From: an uncultured Lachnospiraceae bacterium | Lineage (GTDB): Bacteria; Bacillota; Clostridia; Lachnospirales; Lachnospiraceae | Length of the DNA stretch: 54,694 nt | Direction: 5' to 3' | Assembly: GCA_934385475.1 (NCBI GenBank) | Contig: CAKRPS010000016.1 | Span: 1-54,694 of the forward strand | In this document: piece after piece, positions 7,869-15,324 of the stretch | Position numbering within the stretch: position 1 is the stretch's first letter | Layout: the number at the start of each line of letters is the position of its first letter | Notes under the pieces: model-generated | What the model saw: the letters and a program-made list of their open reading frames with translations, nothing else | Databases searched by the model: none | Told to the model about the DNA's origin: nothing | Position numbers and translations under genes: made by a program

Positions 7869-8954
7869 CTAATTTTCTCCGGTTGTTTTGGCCGGTGTTG
7901 TTGTGATCTTGGCATTTTCAATCAGAAAATCCATCACCTTGTTAGCCATCAGGTACTCCCTGAGTGCCTCTACATCCGTGGTCTTCTTATACTCATCAGC
8001 CGATTCATATCCGTAGGCTTCCACCCTACTCTGAATCTCCTGATCGACCTCTTCATCTGTTACGGTTATGCCTTCCGCATCCGCGATCGCCTGCATCATC
8101 ACATATTGCTGTCCTCTTGTCAGTCCGATCTCCTTCAGCTTGTCCGGATAGGTTGACGCATCCAGTCCATAGTATGTGCTCATATAATTTTCAAGCGTCA
8201 TGCTCTGGTTCGATGCAAGTGCTGTCATCTCATCCACAAGTCCCTGATAATAGCGGTCTGTCATCTCCTGCGGAAGCGGCTCAAATGTACAGCCTGCCAT
8301 AACTGCATCGGTGACATCTGCTTTGACCGTGTTATTATAGGTAAATTCTGCATCCTGATAGAAAATATTGTAGACATAGTCTTTGAACTCTGCCACAGTT
8401 TTTACATCTGTAATACCAAGTCCTTCTACAAATTCATCGTTAAGCTCCGGTGTCTGTGATTCCTTGATCGCATTGATCGTCACATCAAATACCACCGGTT
8501 TTCCCGCAAGATCCGGATTGTTCGGATAGGGGTCCGGGAATGTAAGGTCCAGCGTCACCTTCTCGCCGATCTCATGTCCGATCAGACCATCTTCAAATCC
8601 ATCGATAAAGCTTCCGGAGCCGATCGTCAGATCATAGGAGCCTGTCCCGCCGTCAAACGCCTCTCCGTCCTGATAACCCACATAGTCAATGCTGACTACA
8701 TCTCCGCTCTCCACGGCCCTTCCGGTTATATCGGTAGTCGTCGCATTCTGTGTCAGGATATAATTGATATAGGAATCCACAACGCCGTCCGCAACTGCAG
8801 GCTCAGTCTCCTCCACCTCAATTCCCTTGTAATTTCCCAAGGTCACATACTTTTCTGCCTTGATATCTTTCAGGTATTCTTTGCTGCCGCAGGCTGTCAG
8901 CAAAACCGCTGTTACCGCCAGTGCTGCTGCCACTGTCACTTTACTTTTCTTCAT
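7869..8954 (-). CDS. Trigger-factor-like peptidyl-prolyl isomerase lipoprotein
   Basis: The 361-residue precursor has a lipoprotein signal (AVTAVLLTAC, lipid-modified Cys at 22). An FKBP-type domain follows (about 95-175: GDVVSIDYVGYQDGEAFDGG, GSGSFIDGFEDGLIGHEIGE, then FPDPYPNNPDLAGKPVVFDV), and then a helical region like the C-terminal chaperone arms of trigger factor. It is presumably anchored outside the membrane and assists folding of secreted proteins, filling a PrsA-like role. Its ribosome binding site belongs to a dispersed ~35-nt element (8961-8997) shared with two unrelated genes. asnS follows 41 bp downstream on the same strand. Confidence 0.88.
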   Translation of the reverse strand: MKKSKVTVAAALAVTAVLLTACGSKEYLKDIKAEKYVTLGNYKGIEVEETEPAVADGVVDSYINYILTQNATTTDITGRAVESGDVVSIDYVGYQDGEAFDGGTGSYDLTIGSGSFIDGFEDGLIGHEIGEKVTLDLTFPDPYPNNPDLAGKPVVFDVTINAIKESQTPELNDEFVEGLGITDVKTVAEFKDYVYNIFYQDAEFTYNNTVKADVTDAVMAGCTFEPLPQEMTDRYYQGLVDEMTALASNQSMTLENYMSTYYGLDASTYPDKLKEIGLTRGQQYVMMQAIADAEGITVTDEEVDQEIQSRVEAYGYESADEYKKTTDVEALREYLMANKVMDFLIENAKITTTPAKTTGEN

Positions 8955-8960
8955 AAATGC

Positions 8961-8997
8961 TCCTCATTTCTGCTTACGCTTTTTGCGCATGATTTCT
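8961..8997 (-). repeat. Dispersed 5'-UTR element carrying the ribosome binding site, copy A
   Basis: Read on the minus strand this is GAAATCATGCGCAAAAAGCG followed by TAAGCAGAAATGAGGA, ending 6 nt before the ATG at 8954 so that GAGGA acts as the Shine-Dalgarno. Near-identical copies lie before the genes at 23087 (copy B) and 34685 (copy C), which are functionally unrelated to this one. Confidence 0.72.
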
Positions 8998-9100
8998 GCA
9001 AATATTTCTTGCATACAGTTCCAGTATCTCCTTCTTTGAGACACTTTTACCCATACTTATGAATATACCATAATTCAATAGTTCATAAAAGACTTTTTTC

Positions 9101-9129
9101 TTGCCTATTGCATCAATCAATGATAAAAT
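9101..9129 (+). promoter_or_regulatory. Promoter of the small membrane protein gene
   Basis: TTGCCT (9101-9106) and TAAAAT (9124-9129) are separated by 17 bp, 40 bp upstream of the ATG at 9170. Confidence 0.7.
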
Positions 9130-9169
9130 ATGCTTTGCGTGATGATTGAAAAGATTCGGAGGTAACTTG

Positions 9170-9646
9170 ATGAAAACATTTACTATCGTTTTATTGATTA
9201 TTCTGGCAGTGCTTCTTGTTGCCGTTGTGGTATTATATTTCCTCGGGAAAAAGGCACAGAAAAAACAGGATCAGCAGCAGGCCCAGATTGATGCCATGAA
9301 GCAGACCGTATCCATGCTGATCATTGATAAAAAGCGGATGAAGCTCAAGGAAGCCGGTCTTCCGCAGGCGGTTCTTGACCAGACACCCAAGCTTCTGCGT
9401 GGTTCCAAGCTTCCTATCGTGAAGGCAAAGGTTGGTCCCCAGATCATGAGTCTGATCTGCGATGAAAAGATTTTTGATTCCGTTCCGGTCAAAAAAGAAG
9501 TCAAGGCCGAGGTCAGCGGAATCTACATTACAGGCGTCAAGGGGCTTCACGGCAAGCCGGTTGTCGCAGAGCCGAAGAAAAAGAGCAAATTCAAGCAGCT
9601 CGTGGAAAAGGCTCAGGAAAAGGCAGGCGCTAAGCCAATAAAATAG
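9170..9646 (+). CDS. Small membrane-anchored protein of unknown function
   Basis: A 158-residue protein with one N-terminal transmembrane helix (MKTFTIVLLIILAVLLVAVV, continuing to YFLG). A Gln/Lys-rich helical stretch (KKAQKKQDQQQAQIDAMKQ) and a basic cytoplasmic domain of about 130 residues follow, ending in a Lys-rich tail. The frame is open from 9146, but GGAGG sits 7 nt before the ATG at 9170, so that start is used. I recognise no catalytic motif. It has its own promoter and terminator, so it is a single-gene unit between the trigger-factor-like gene (divergent) and the DUF1934 gene (convergent). Confidence 0.8.
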   Translation: MKTFTIVLLIILAVLLVAVVVLYFLGKKAQKKQDQQQAQIDAMKQTVSMLIIDKKRMKLKEAGLPQAVLDQTPKLLRGSKLPIVKAKVGPQIMSLICDEKIFDSVPVKKEVKAEVSGIYITGVKGLHGKPVVAEPKKKSKFKQLVEKAQEKAGAKPIK

Positions 9647-9649
9647 CAA

Positions 9650-9700
9650 AAAACAACAGCAGTTTTTCCTCAGTTTAAGGAAAAGCTGCTGTTTTCTTTT
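9650..9700. terminator. Bidirectional terminator
   Basis: A long hairpin pairs AACAGCAG with CTGCTGTT and an inner TTTTTCCT with AGGAAAA, with A-rich and T-rich flanks. It ends both the plus-strand gene at 9646 and the DUF1934 gene, whose last codons lie inside the stem. Confidence 0.85.
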
Positions 9701-10119
9701 GAACAGATCGCAATTTTGATATGGCAGTCTGCAACATATCCGTAGTTGATATCCAGCGCGTAATCTACTTCCACGCAGATATTGTCTTCCTCTTCCACAA
9801 TCTGTATTTTCTTCGTGTCGATCCCGATCAGAATCTGCCCGAACGGCGTATTGTAGCTCGTCAGATTCTTCTTATTTTCCTGAAACACCATGTGCACATT
9901 TACAAGTCCGTTCCTTGTCAGTTCAAGCATGTGTTCACTGAATTTCAGACGGTTTTTGGTCGCCTGCGCAAAGCCTTCCGTCACTTCCTCATAGATCACA
10001 TAGTGTCTGTCATTTCTTTTATAATAGTCTCCCACTGTCACCGTCTCAATCTTACCGGCATCCTCTGTCTGCTGATCAAACTGTAAACCGCTGAGTGTGA
10101 GCAAAACCTCTTTTGTCAT
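9670..10119 (-). CDS. DUF1934 (YwiB-like) protein
   Basis: This 149-residue cytoplasmic protein matches the DUF1934/YwiB family, small calycin-like beta-barrels. The recognisable stretch is GDYYKRNDRHYVIYEEVTEG (about residues 30-49), then TKNRLKF and TSYNTPFGQILIGIDTKKI, then alternating beta strands. The biochemical role of the family is not established. AAGGAG precedes the start by 10 nt. It is just downstream of murI (50 bp), probably in the same transcript. The C-terminal residues SSFSLN are encoded in the terminator stem. Confidence 0.85.
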   Translation of the reverse strand: MTKEVLLTLSGLQFDQQTEDAGKIETVTVGDYYKRNDRHYVIYEEVTEGFAQATKNRLKFSEHMLELTRNGLVNVHMVFQENKKNLTSYNTPFGQILIGIDTKKIQIVEEEDNICVEVDYALDINYGYVADCHIKIAICSKENSSFSLN

Positions 10120-10169
10120 AATCTGGTGGCTCCTTCATTCCACTTCCTGTTTTCCTGCAAGATGTCCGG

Positions 10170-11042
10170 TCAATACTGATCAATATTGATCACCTTCGCC
10201 GACAAAATGCCATACTTTAAGATCGAATTGGCAAATTTCTGGAATTTATCTGCCGCATCACTTACAAAGAAGCGGTACAATTCTGTGCCAAGCTGCGGTC
10301 TGTGCTGGCTTTCCAGCCCTTTTTCATGCAGCAGTTCCTTCAATTCCCTTGCCGTCTCATAGGCCGGATTGACCAGCGTCACCTGATCTCCCATGATCCG
10401 TCCTACCGTCGAGCGCAGCATCGGATAATGTGTGCACCCAAGGATCAGGGTGTCAATGCCGACATCGATCAGCTCTGTCAGATACCTTTTGGCAATTTCA
10501 TCCGTCACCGGATCTTCCCAGAGTCCTTCTTCTACCAGTGGCACGAAAAGCGGGCACGCCTTTCCCAATACCTGTACCAGACTCTCTCCTGTCTTTTCAT
10601 CCAGCCAGATTCCTCTCTGTCTGCTGACCGATTGTATGTACCTTTTATAGATTCCGCTGCTGATCGTCGCCTCGGTTGCGATCACTCCGATCTTTCCGTT
10701 TTTGGTGGCATCCATGGCGGCACGCGCACCGGGCCTCACCACGCCGATAATCGGAATATCCACTTCCTTTTCCAGATCGTCCAGCGCATAGGAGCTCGCT
10801 GTATTGCAGGCTATCACGATCGCCTTCACCTGCTGTGTCTCCAGAAAGTGTACAATCTGTCTGGAAAATTTTGTCACCGTGTCCTTCGATTTATTTCCGT
10901 AGGGAACTCTCGCCGTATCTCCGAAATACACGATCCGTTCATTCGGAAGCTGGCGCATGATCTCCCGTGCCACCGTCAGACCTCCTACTCCGGAGTCAAA
11001 CACTCCGATCGGTCTGTTACACAATTCGCTGTCATTCAACAT
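10170..11042 (-). CDS. murI: Glutamate racemase
   Basis: A 290-residue enzyme making D-glutamate for peptidoglycan by cofactor-independent racemisation. The N-terminus IGVFDSGVGGLTVAREI is diagnostic. The two catalytic cysteines are in VIACNTASS (about residue 75) and LGCTHYPML (about residue 187), with substrate-binding GDTARVPYG. Length is normal. GGAGA lies 7 nt before the ATG, inside the end of the small upstream gene, whose stop is 3 nt before the murI start, so translational coupling is likely. Confidence 0.97.
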   Translation of the reverse strand: MLNDSELCNRPIGVFDSGVGGLTVAREIMRQLPNERIVYFGDTARVPYGNKSKDTVTKFSRQIVHFLETQQVKAIVIACNTASSYALDDLEKEVDIPIIGVVRPGARAAMDATKNGKIGVIATEATISSGIYKRYIQSVSRQRGIWLDEKTGESLVQVLGKACPLFVPLVEEGLWEDPVTDEIAKRYLTELIDVGIDTLILGCTHYPMLRSTVGRIMGDQVTLVNPAYETARELKELLHEKGLESQHRPQLGTELYRFFVSDAADKFQKFANSILKYGILSAKVINIDQY

Positions 11043-11045
11043 GAT

Positions 11046-11312
11046 CTATCTCCATTCTACCTGCTGCAGCCATTCCCAAAGCTTGCTGCTGATCACCACC
11101 TCTTCGCTCCGGATATTCCAGATCTCCCCGGCATCCTGCATTTCCACCGGAATTTCCTTTCCATCCTTCTTCTCAAAAAGCTGGCAATTTCTGGGAGTAA
11201 AGCACAGCTCCGGATAAGATGCGCCCACCCAGCAGGCCGCCAGAACCATACACAATCCCAATTTCAGTTTCTCTGAATTTTTTATTATATAATATCTTAT
11301 TTTGTTTTTCAA
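11046..11312 (-). CDS. Small membrane or exported protein, unknown
   Basis: An 88-residue product if translation begins at the TTG at 11312, which has a strong AAAGGAG 8 nt upstream; an ATG at 11363 in the same frame would give 105 residues but has a poorly spaced site. The protein has one hydrophobic helix (KLGLCMVLAACWVGASY), possibly a signal anchor, followed by a ~55-residue polar part with EIWNIRSEEVVISSKLWEWL. No family recognised. The stop overlaps the murI ribosome binding site, pointing to co-expression. Its own ribosome binding site lies in a hairpin (11317-11364). Confidence 0.6.
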   Translation of the reverse strand: MKNKIRYYIIKNSEKLKLGLCMVLAACWVGASYPELCFTPRNCQLFEKKDGKEIPVEMQDAGEIWNIRSEEVVISSKLWEWLQQVEWR

Positions 11313-11316
11313 ATAG

Positions 11317-11364
11317 AATGCTCCTTTCCGATCCATAACTGCATGATCGTTCCTAAGGAGCATT
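11317..11364 (-). repeat. Inverted repeat covering the ribosome binding site of the small gene
   Basis: AATGCTCCTT and AAGGAGCATT (11355-11364 and 11317-11326 on the minus strand) are perfect 10-bp complements separated by 28 nt. The second arm contains the AAGGAG used by the TTG start at 11312, so pairing would block translation. In the plus direction the repeat is followed by a T-rich stretch, so a terminator in that direction is an alternative reading. Confidence 0.5.
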
Positions 11365-11396
11365 TCCTTTTTTTCTCTTTTTATTCGTTGTGTCGT

Positions 11397-12092
11397 CTAT
11401 TTTCGTTCTTCCTGCTGACTGCGTTCCAGCCGGATCTGCCGGATAATGGATTTCTCCTGATTATCAATATGGAGTTTGGCCGCTTTTGCAGCCTTTTCCT
11501 TGTCCTTCCCAACAATGCTCTCATAGATCATTCTATGCTCTTCCACCAGCTTCTCATGACGGCTCTCATCTTTGATATATTCAAACCGGTAACGGTACAT
11601 CTGTTCCGACAGATTATTGATCAGCTGGATCAGCCTTGCATTGCCGGTCGCCTCCACAATGATATCGTGCAGTGCAACGTCCGCTTCCGCTATGGCTGTC
11701 ACATCCCCGGTTTTGGTGGCCTTCTCAAATTCACTGCATGCCTCCCGCAGTTTAACCTTCCCTTCCTCCGTAATGCGTTCACAGGCAAGCTCTACGCACA
11801 GCGCATCCAAAGCACGGCGCACCTCCAGAACATCCTTGAGGCTTTTCTCTGTAATCTGTGCCACCTCAGCTCCTCTTCGTGGGATCATGATGACCAGTCC
11901 CTCGAGCTCCAGCTTGCGGATTGCTTCCCGGATTGGTGTCCGGCTCACCCCAAGCCTGTTTGCCAGATGGATTTCCATAAGCCGTTCCCCCGGCTTCAAT
12001 TCTCCTGTCAGGATCGCTTTTCGCAGAGTATTGAAAACAACATCCCGCAACGGCAGGAATTCATCCATTGTCACCGTAAAGTCATTACCCAT
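11397..12092 (-). CDS. GntR-family regulator (FadR/FCD type)
   Basis: A 231-residue regulator. The N-terminal winged helix (about residues 12-75: LRDVVFNTLRKAILTGELKP, then RLGVSRTPIREAIRKLELEG) is followed by an FCD ligand domain (about 80-220) with its metal-binding His residues in ADVALHDIIVEATGN, EEHRMIY and AKLHIDNQ. It overlaps the 3' end of ispE by 8 nt and is co-transcribed with it. A perfect TTGTATACAA palindrome, typical of FadR-type operators, sits just after the ispE promoter, so autoregulation is likely. The effector molecule is unknown. Confidence 0.93.
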   Translation of the reverse strand: MGNDFTVTMDEFLPLRDVVFNTLRKAILTGELKPGERLMEIHLANRLGVSRTPIREAIRKLELEGLVIMIPRRGAEVAQITEKSLKDVLEVRRALDALCVELACERITEEGKVKLREACSEFEKATKTGDVTAIAEADVALHDIIVEATGNARLIQLINNLSEQMYRYRFEYIKDESRHEKLVEEHRMIYESIVGKDKEKAAKAAKLHIDNQEKSIIRQIRLERSQQEERK

Positions 12093-12960
12093 TGATATCC
12101 TCCTGGAATTCTGTTACAAACACCTGACCGGCAAGATTTCTGTCACGCAGTTGTTTCGCCGCCTCCTGCGCTTTCTTCTCCTGTGTAAAAATTCCGAAAA
12201 CAGTCGGACCGCTTCCGCTCATCAGGGCATTCTCTGCTCCGTTTTCTCTCATCACCTTCTTGATCTCTTCAATAATGGGATACTCCCGTATCGTCACTGT
12301 CTCCAGCACATTTCCCAGCCGGTCGGTTATGCCTTTCAGGCTTCCCTCCCGGAGCGCCCGGATCATTCCATCGATATCCGGATGATATGACAGAGTATCC
12401 GCGTGAAGATTTTCGTATACAAACTTTGTCGATACATTGATGTCAGGCTTGGCGATCACCAGCGTACAGTCCGGAGGAGTTGGCAGAGGCGTGAGAATCT
12501 CACCGATTCCCTCGGAAAGCATCGTCCCACCGACAACACAGTAGGGAATATCTGCTCCCAGCTTCACTCCTATTTTCTGCAATTCCTGCGTTTGATATCC
12601 CAGATTGAAAAGTTCATTCATTCCCCGCAGCGCTGCGGCAGCATCCGAGCTTCCTCCCGCCATTCCTGCCGCGATCGGTATTCTCTTGGTCAGACTGATA
12701 CGCACGCCTTCCTGTATCTTTTTCTCCGCAAGGAGCAGTTGTGCCGCCTTATAGATCAGGTTATTTTGGTCTGTCGGCAGCTCCTCTTTGTCAATCTGCA
12801 GAAAAATACCTGGTTTCTCACATTTCTCTATCAGGAGATCATCGTAAATCCCCACCGTCTGCATGATCATTTTGACTTCATGATAGCCATCCGGCCTTCT
12901 CCGCAGAACATCCAGTCCTATATTGATCTTGGCATATGCCCGCTGCCTTACCTGTTGCAT
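12085..12960 (-). CDS. ispE: 4-diphosphocytidyl-2-C-methyl-D-erythritol kinase
   Basis: A 291-residue GHMP kinase of the non-mevalonate isoprenoid pathway, phosphorylating CDP-methylerythritol. It starts RAYAKINIGLDVLRRRPDGYHE (given here only as key blocks AKINIGLDV and DGYHE), with the ATP-binding loop IPIAAGMAGGSSDAAAALRG (about residues 85-104) and the third GHMP motif ALMSGSGPTVFGIF near the C-terminus. The frame is open to 13044, but the promoter lies at 13016-13044, which rules out that start; the ATG at 12960 has AAAGGA sites upstream and gives the normal length. Pairing with a gntR gene is unusual for this housekeeping gene. Confidence 0.97.
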   Translation of the reverse strand: MQQVRQRAYAKINIGLDVLRRRPDGYHEVKMIMQTVGIYDDLLIEKCEKPGIFLQIDKEELPTDQNNLIYKAAQLLLAEKKIQEGVRISLTKRIPIAAGMAGGSSDAAAALRGMNELFNLGYQTQELQKIGVKLGADIPYCVVGGTMLSEGIGEILTPLPTPPDCTLVIAKPDINVSTKFVYENLHADTLSYHPDIDGMIRALREGSLKGITDRLGNVLETVTIREYPIIEEIKKVMRENGAENALMSGSGPTVFGIFTQEKKAQEAAKQLRDRNLAGQVFVTEFQEDING

Positions 12961-12992
12961 TCCTTTATATCCTTTCCGAAACAAATTGCATT

Positions 12993-13002
12993 TTGTATAC
13001 AA
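12993..13002. promoter_or_regulatory. Putative GntR operator
   Basis: The perfect palindrome TTGTATACAA lies just downstream of the -10 of the ispE-gntR promoter (about +7 to +16). A second, looser repeat, TTGTA...TACAA, surrounds the -10. FadR-subfamily regulators commonly bind such sites. Confidence 0.6.
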
Positions 13003-13015
13003 TAGATTGTACTTA

Positions 13016-13044
13016 ATTTTATACAATCCTTTCAGTATTGTCAA
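13016..13044 (-). promoter_or_regulatory. Strong promoter of the ispE-gntR operon
   Basis: On the minus strand, a consensus TTGACA (13039-13044) is followed after 17 bp by TAAAAT (13016-13021). The expected transcription start is about 13009. Confidence 0.87.
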
Positions 13045-13072
13045 CGCGTTTGCAAACTTTCCCTCTTCCCTC

Positions 13073-13100
13073 TAATCATCCGGCCTTTTCCAGTCGATAT
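13073..13100 (+). promoter_or_regulatory. Sigma-D (sigma-28)-like promoter
   Basis: TAAT (13073-13076), a 16-bp spacer and GTCGATAT (13093-13100) resemble the sigma-D consensus TAAA-N15-GCCGATAT, with one mismatch in each box. No better sigma-A promoter is evident before the gene at 13154. Confidence 0.48.
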
Positions 13101-13153
13101 AGGTAATAGAAAGTAATAAAAAACAGTAGATTCTATTCCAAGGAGGGATCATT

Positions 13154-13807
13154 ATGAGCGTAAACGGAATTACAAACGCATCAGGCAGCTATGATGTATA
13201 TCAGACCGCTGCAGCAAGTACAGCCAAGGAAGCTTCCGCTGCTGAAAATACAAAGACAGCTGAAGGTACCAAGAAGGCTGAAGAAAGCGGTGTTGTATAT
13301 GAGCCTACCAAAGATACGGAAAAGGTAGATTCCACAAAGAAGACCTACACACAGAACACGGCACTGGTTGACAAACTGAAATCGGATGCTGAAGCCAGAG
13401 CACAGCAGCTCCAGAATATTGTTCAGCAGTTGATGACCAAGCAGGGCCAGACCTACAACACAGCCAATGACATCTGGAAATTCCTTGCCAAAGGCGATTT
13501 TGAAGTGGATGCTGCAACCAAAGCACAGGCACAGGCCGATATTGCTGACGATGGTTATTGGGGTGTTGAGCAGACCTCTGACCGTATCATCGACTTCGCC
13601 AATGCCCTGACAGGTGGCGATCCGGACAAGATCGAGGACATGAGAGCTGCTTTCAAGAAAGGTTACGAGCAGGCTGAGAAGACCTGGGGCGGAAAGCTTC
13701 CGGAAATCTCCCAGAAGACATACGATGCGGTTATGCAGAAATTTGACAAGCTGGCAGAGGATGCTAAGCAGACCTCCCAGACCGTAAATCAGACCACATC
13801 CAACTAA
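13154..13807 (+). CDS. Conserved clostridial protein of unknown function, possibly motility-linked
   Basis: A 217-residue, Ala/Thr/Lys-rich soluble protein without signal peptide. The N-terminal ~70 residues are low-complexity (AAASTAKEASAAENTKTAEG). The C-terminal part (75-205) is predicted helical and resembles uncharacterised Clostridia proteins, with the blocks QQLMTKQGQTYNTANDIWKF and DIADDGYWGVEQTSDRIIDF, then ALTGGDPDKIEDM. AGGAGGGA lies 6 nt before the ATG, so expression is probably high. The sigma-D-like promoter, and a Ser/Thr/Ala-rich N-terminus like that of proteins exported by the flagellar apparatus, suggest a motility connection, but this is inference. It has its own terminator. 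Confidence 0.75.
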   Translation: MSVNGITNASGSYDVYQTAAASTAKEASAAENTKTAEGTKKAEESGVVYEPTKDTEKVDSTKKTYTQNTALVDKLKSDAEARAQQLQNIVQQLMTKQGQTYNTANDIWKFLAKGDFEVDAATKAQAQADIADDGYWGVEQTSDRIIDFANALTGGDPDKIEDMRAAFKKGYEQAEKTWGGKLPEISQKTYDAVMQKFDKLAEDAKQTSQTVNQTTSN

Positions 13808-13826
13808 CACGATCGCAGACACAACG

Positions 13827-13864
13827 AAATGCAGGATAGCATCATTGCTACCCTGCATTTTTTA
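13827..13864. terminator. Bidirectional terminator
   Basis: A hairpin with arms around AATGCAGG and CCTGCATT (stem about 14 bp with one mismatch, 6-nt loop) is followed by six T residues in the plus direction. It separates the gene ending at 13807 from the convergent serine hydrolase gene. Confidence 0.87.
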
Positions 13865-13867
13865 TCC

Positions 13868-15046
13868 TTATTCCTCCAGTGCCGCAAACAGCACATTCCG
13901 CATCTTTCTGCTATAGCCGACGGTTCCGCTGTCCGTCCTCTGATACATCATCAGGAAAGTCAGATCGTGTGCCGGGTCATTCATCATGTAAGTTCCGAGC
14001 CAGCCATCCCAGCCATACTCTCCCAGACTTCCAAGACCTCCCGCGCTCTCCGGCGAAGTCATAATCCTCATAAGGTTTCCGTAGGTATACCCGGCAAGCG
14101 ACTCCCAGGTTTCCACACCTTTTTGCTGTTGTGCCGATACATGCGCAGTTGTCATAAAGCGCACTGCCTCCGGGGAGAGAATCCTTTTGCCCTGATATTC
14201 CCCTTTCTGGAGCAGCATCTGCGTAAACCTTGCATAATCATCAATCGTAGAGGTAAGTCCCGCACCACCTGACTCGAATGCCGGCTCCCGCTCCATCGTG
14301 TTCTGGATTCCCAGATGGCTGAAATGCTCCTCCACAAGTCCAGCTTCTGTTTCCCGGTATACCTTGGCCAGCCTGTCCTGTCTGGCTGCCGGTACATAGA
14401 ATGCCGTATCTTGCATTCCAAGCGGTTCGAATATCCTTTTTTTCAGGAACTCTCCATAGGACATCCCCGACACTACCTCGATCACGGCTCCCAGCACATC
14501 CGCCGAAAGGCCGTACTGCCATGTAGTTCCCGGCATAAAAGCAAGCGGCAGCTCTCCGATACGGTTTGCGATATCCACTGTCTTCAGGGCTTCCGGTGTG
14601 GAAAGCTTCGCAATGATCTCCTCCATCAATGAAGTATTGCGGATTTCTGCCGGATTTCCCTCCCCCGGATATACCAGTCCCGAGGTCATATTCAGCAGAT
14701 TCTGGATCGTTGCCGGTTTGGTCACCGGAACCTTCACACCTTTTTCTATCACATACTGATCCTGAAATCCCGGAAGGAATTTGGATACCGGATCAAGCAG
14801 ATCGATCTTCCCCTCCTCTAACAGGATCATGGCGGCCGCCGATGTCACCGGCTTCGTCATGGAATACAATCGGAAGATTGTATCTCTTGTCATCTTTTTG
14901 CTTCCTGCCACATCGCGGTATCCCGCTTCATAATAAGCAAGTTCCCGCCCATGCTGCAAAACCATGCAGTTTACCCCGGCTACATAACCGGTCTCTACCA
15001 TTTCTGTGGCCAGTTCTCCCAGCCTTTCCAGCTTCTGTGTCTTCAT
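13868..15046 (-). CDS. Serine hydrolase, class C beta-lactamase/EstB-like
   Basis: A 392-residue protein of the beta-lactamase-related (Pfam Beta-lactamase) fold. The catalytic SxxK is in RLYSMTKPVTSAAAM (about residue 62). The Tyr motif is in WQYGLSADVLGAVIEVVSG (Y-x-x-S arrangement). No signal peptide is visible, so it is probably cytoplasmic and more likely an esterase or peptidase than a true beta-lactamase. GGGGTAAGG precedes the ATG. It is a single gene converging on the gene at 13154 and divergent from the carbohydrate locus; no link to that locus is evident. Confidence 0.87.
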   Translation of the reverse strand: MKTQKLERLGELATEMVETGYVAGVNCMVLQHGRELAYYEAGYRDVAGSKKMTRDTIFRLYSMTKPVTSAAAMILLEEGKIDLLDPVSKFLPGFQDQYVIEKGVKVPVTKPATIQNLLNMTSGLVYPGEGNPAEIRNTSLMEEIIAKLSTPEALKTVDIANRIGELPLAFMPGTTWQYGLSADVLGAVIEVVSGMSYGEFLKKRIFEPLGMQDTAFYVPAARQDRLAKVYRETEAGLVEEHFSHLGIQNTMEREPAFESGGAGLTSTIDDYARFTQMLLQKGEYQGKRILSPEAVRFMTTAHVSAQQQKGVETWESLAGYTYGNLMRIMTSPESAGGLGSLGEYGWDGWLGTYMMNDPAHDLTFLMMYQRTDSGTVGYSRKMRNVLFAALEE

Positions 15047-15232
15047 ACCTTACCCCATTCCCGCACTTTTTATGTATATACCCTATTCAAAGCCATGCAA
15101 AATTGCTTTCTGTGAATGCGCCTTTGCAAATGGGATTCTGAATAGTTATCTGTATCTCATAGTAACAGATTTTGTCCTTAAATGATACTGTCTGTATTGC
15201 ACTTCTTATCCGTAAAATTATCCAAAAAATAC

Positions 15233-15286
15233 TATAATAAATAAGCAATTTGATAAGTAGAGATTTTAACACATGTCCAGTATAAT
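15233..15286 (+). promoter_or_regulatory. Candidate activator-dependent promoter region of the plus-strand carbohydrate operon
   Basis: Two perfect TATAAT boxes (15233-15238 and 15281-15286) lie in the AT-rich region before the binding-protein gene, neither with a recognisable -35 at 16-18 bp. That pattern fits a promoter needing an activator such as the YesN- or AraC-type regulators of this locus. The remainder of 15047-15324 shows no gene. Confidence 0.35.
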
Positions 15287-15324
15287 AAATGGTAGCGATT
15301 TCATAAAATTATCCGGAGGTTTGC

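Noticed and set aside
8992..9060. Short minus-strand frame starting MGKSVSKKEIL upstream of the trigger-factor-like gene
   Set aside because: About 26 codons, ends inside the dispersed element, no spaced ribosome binding site; the translated part of the element also reads through in copy C, so it reflects the repeat.
13868..15046. Antibiotic-resistance beta-lactamase
   Set aside because: Only the general serine-hydrolase fold and SxxK are visible, without a signal peptide; an esterase or peptidase role is more likely.
15087..15272. Minus-strand hydrophobic 61-residue open frame
   Set aside because: AT-rich intergenic DNA, no ribosome binding site, no family resemblance; it lies in the promoter region of the carbohydrate operon.
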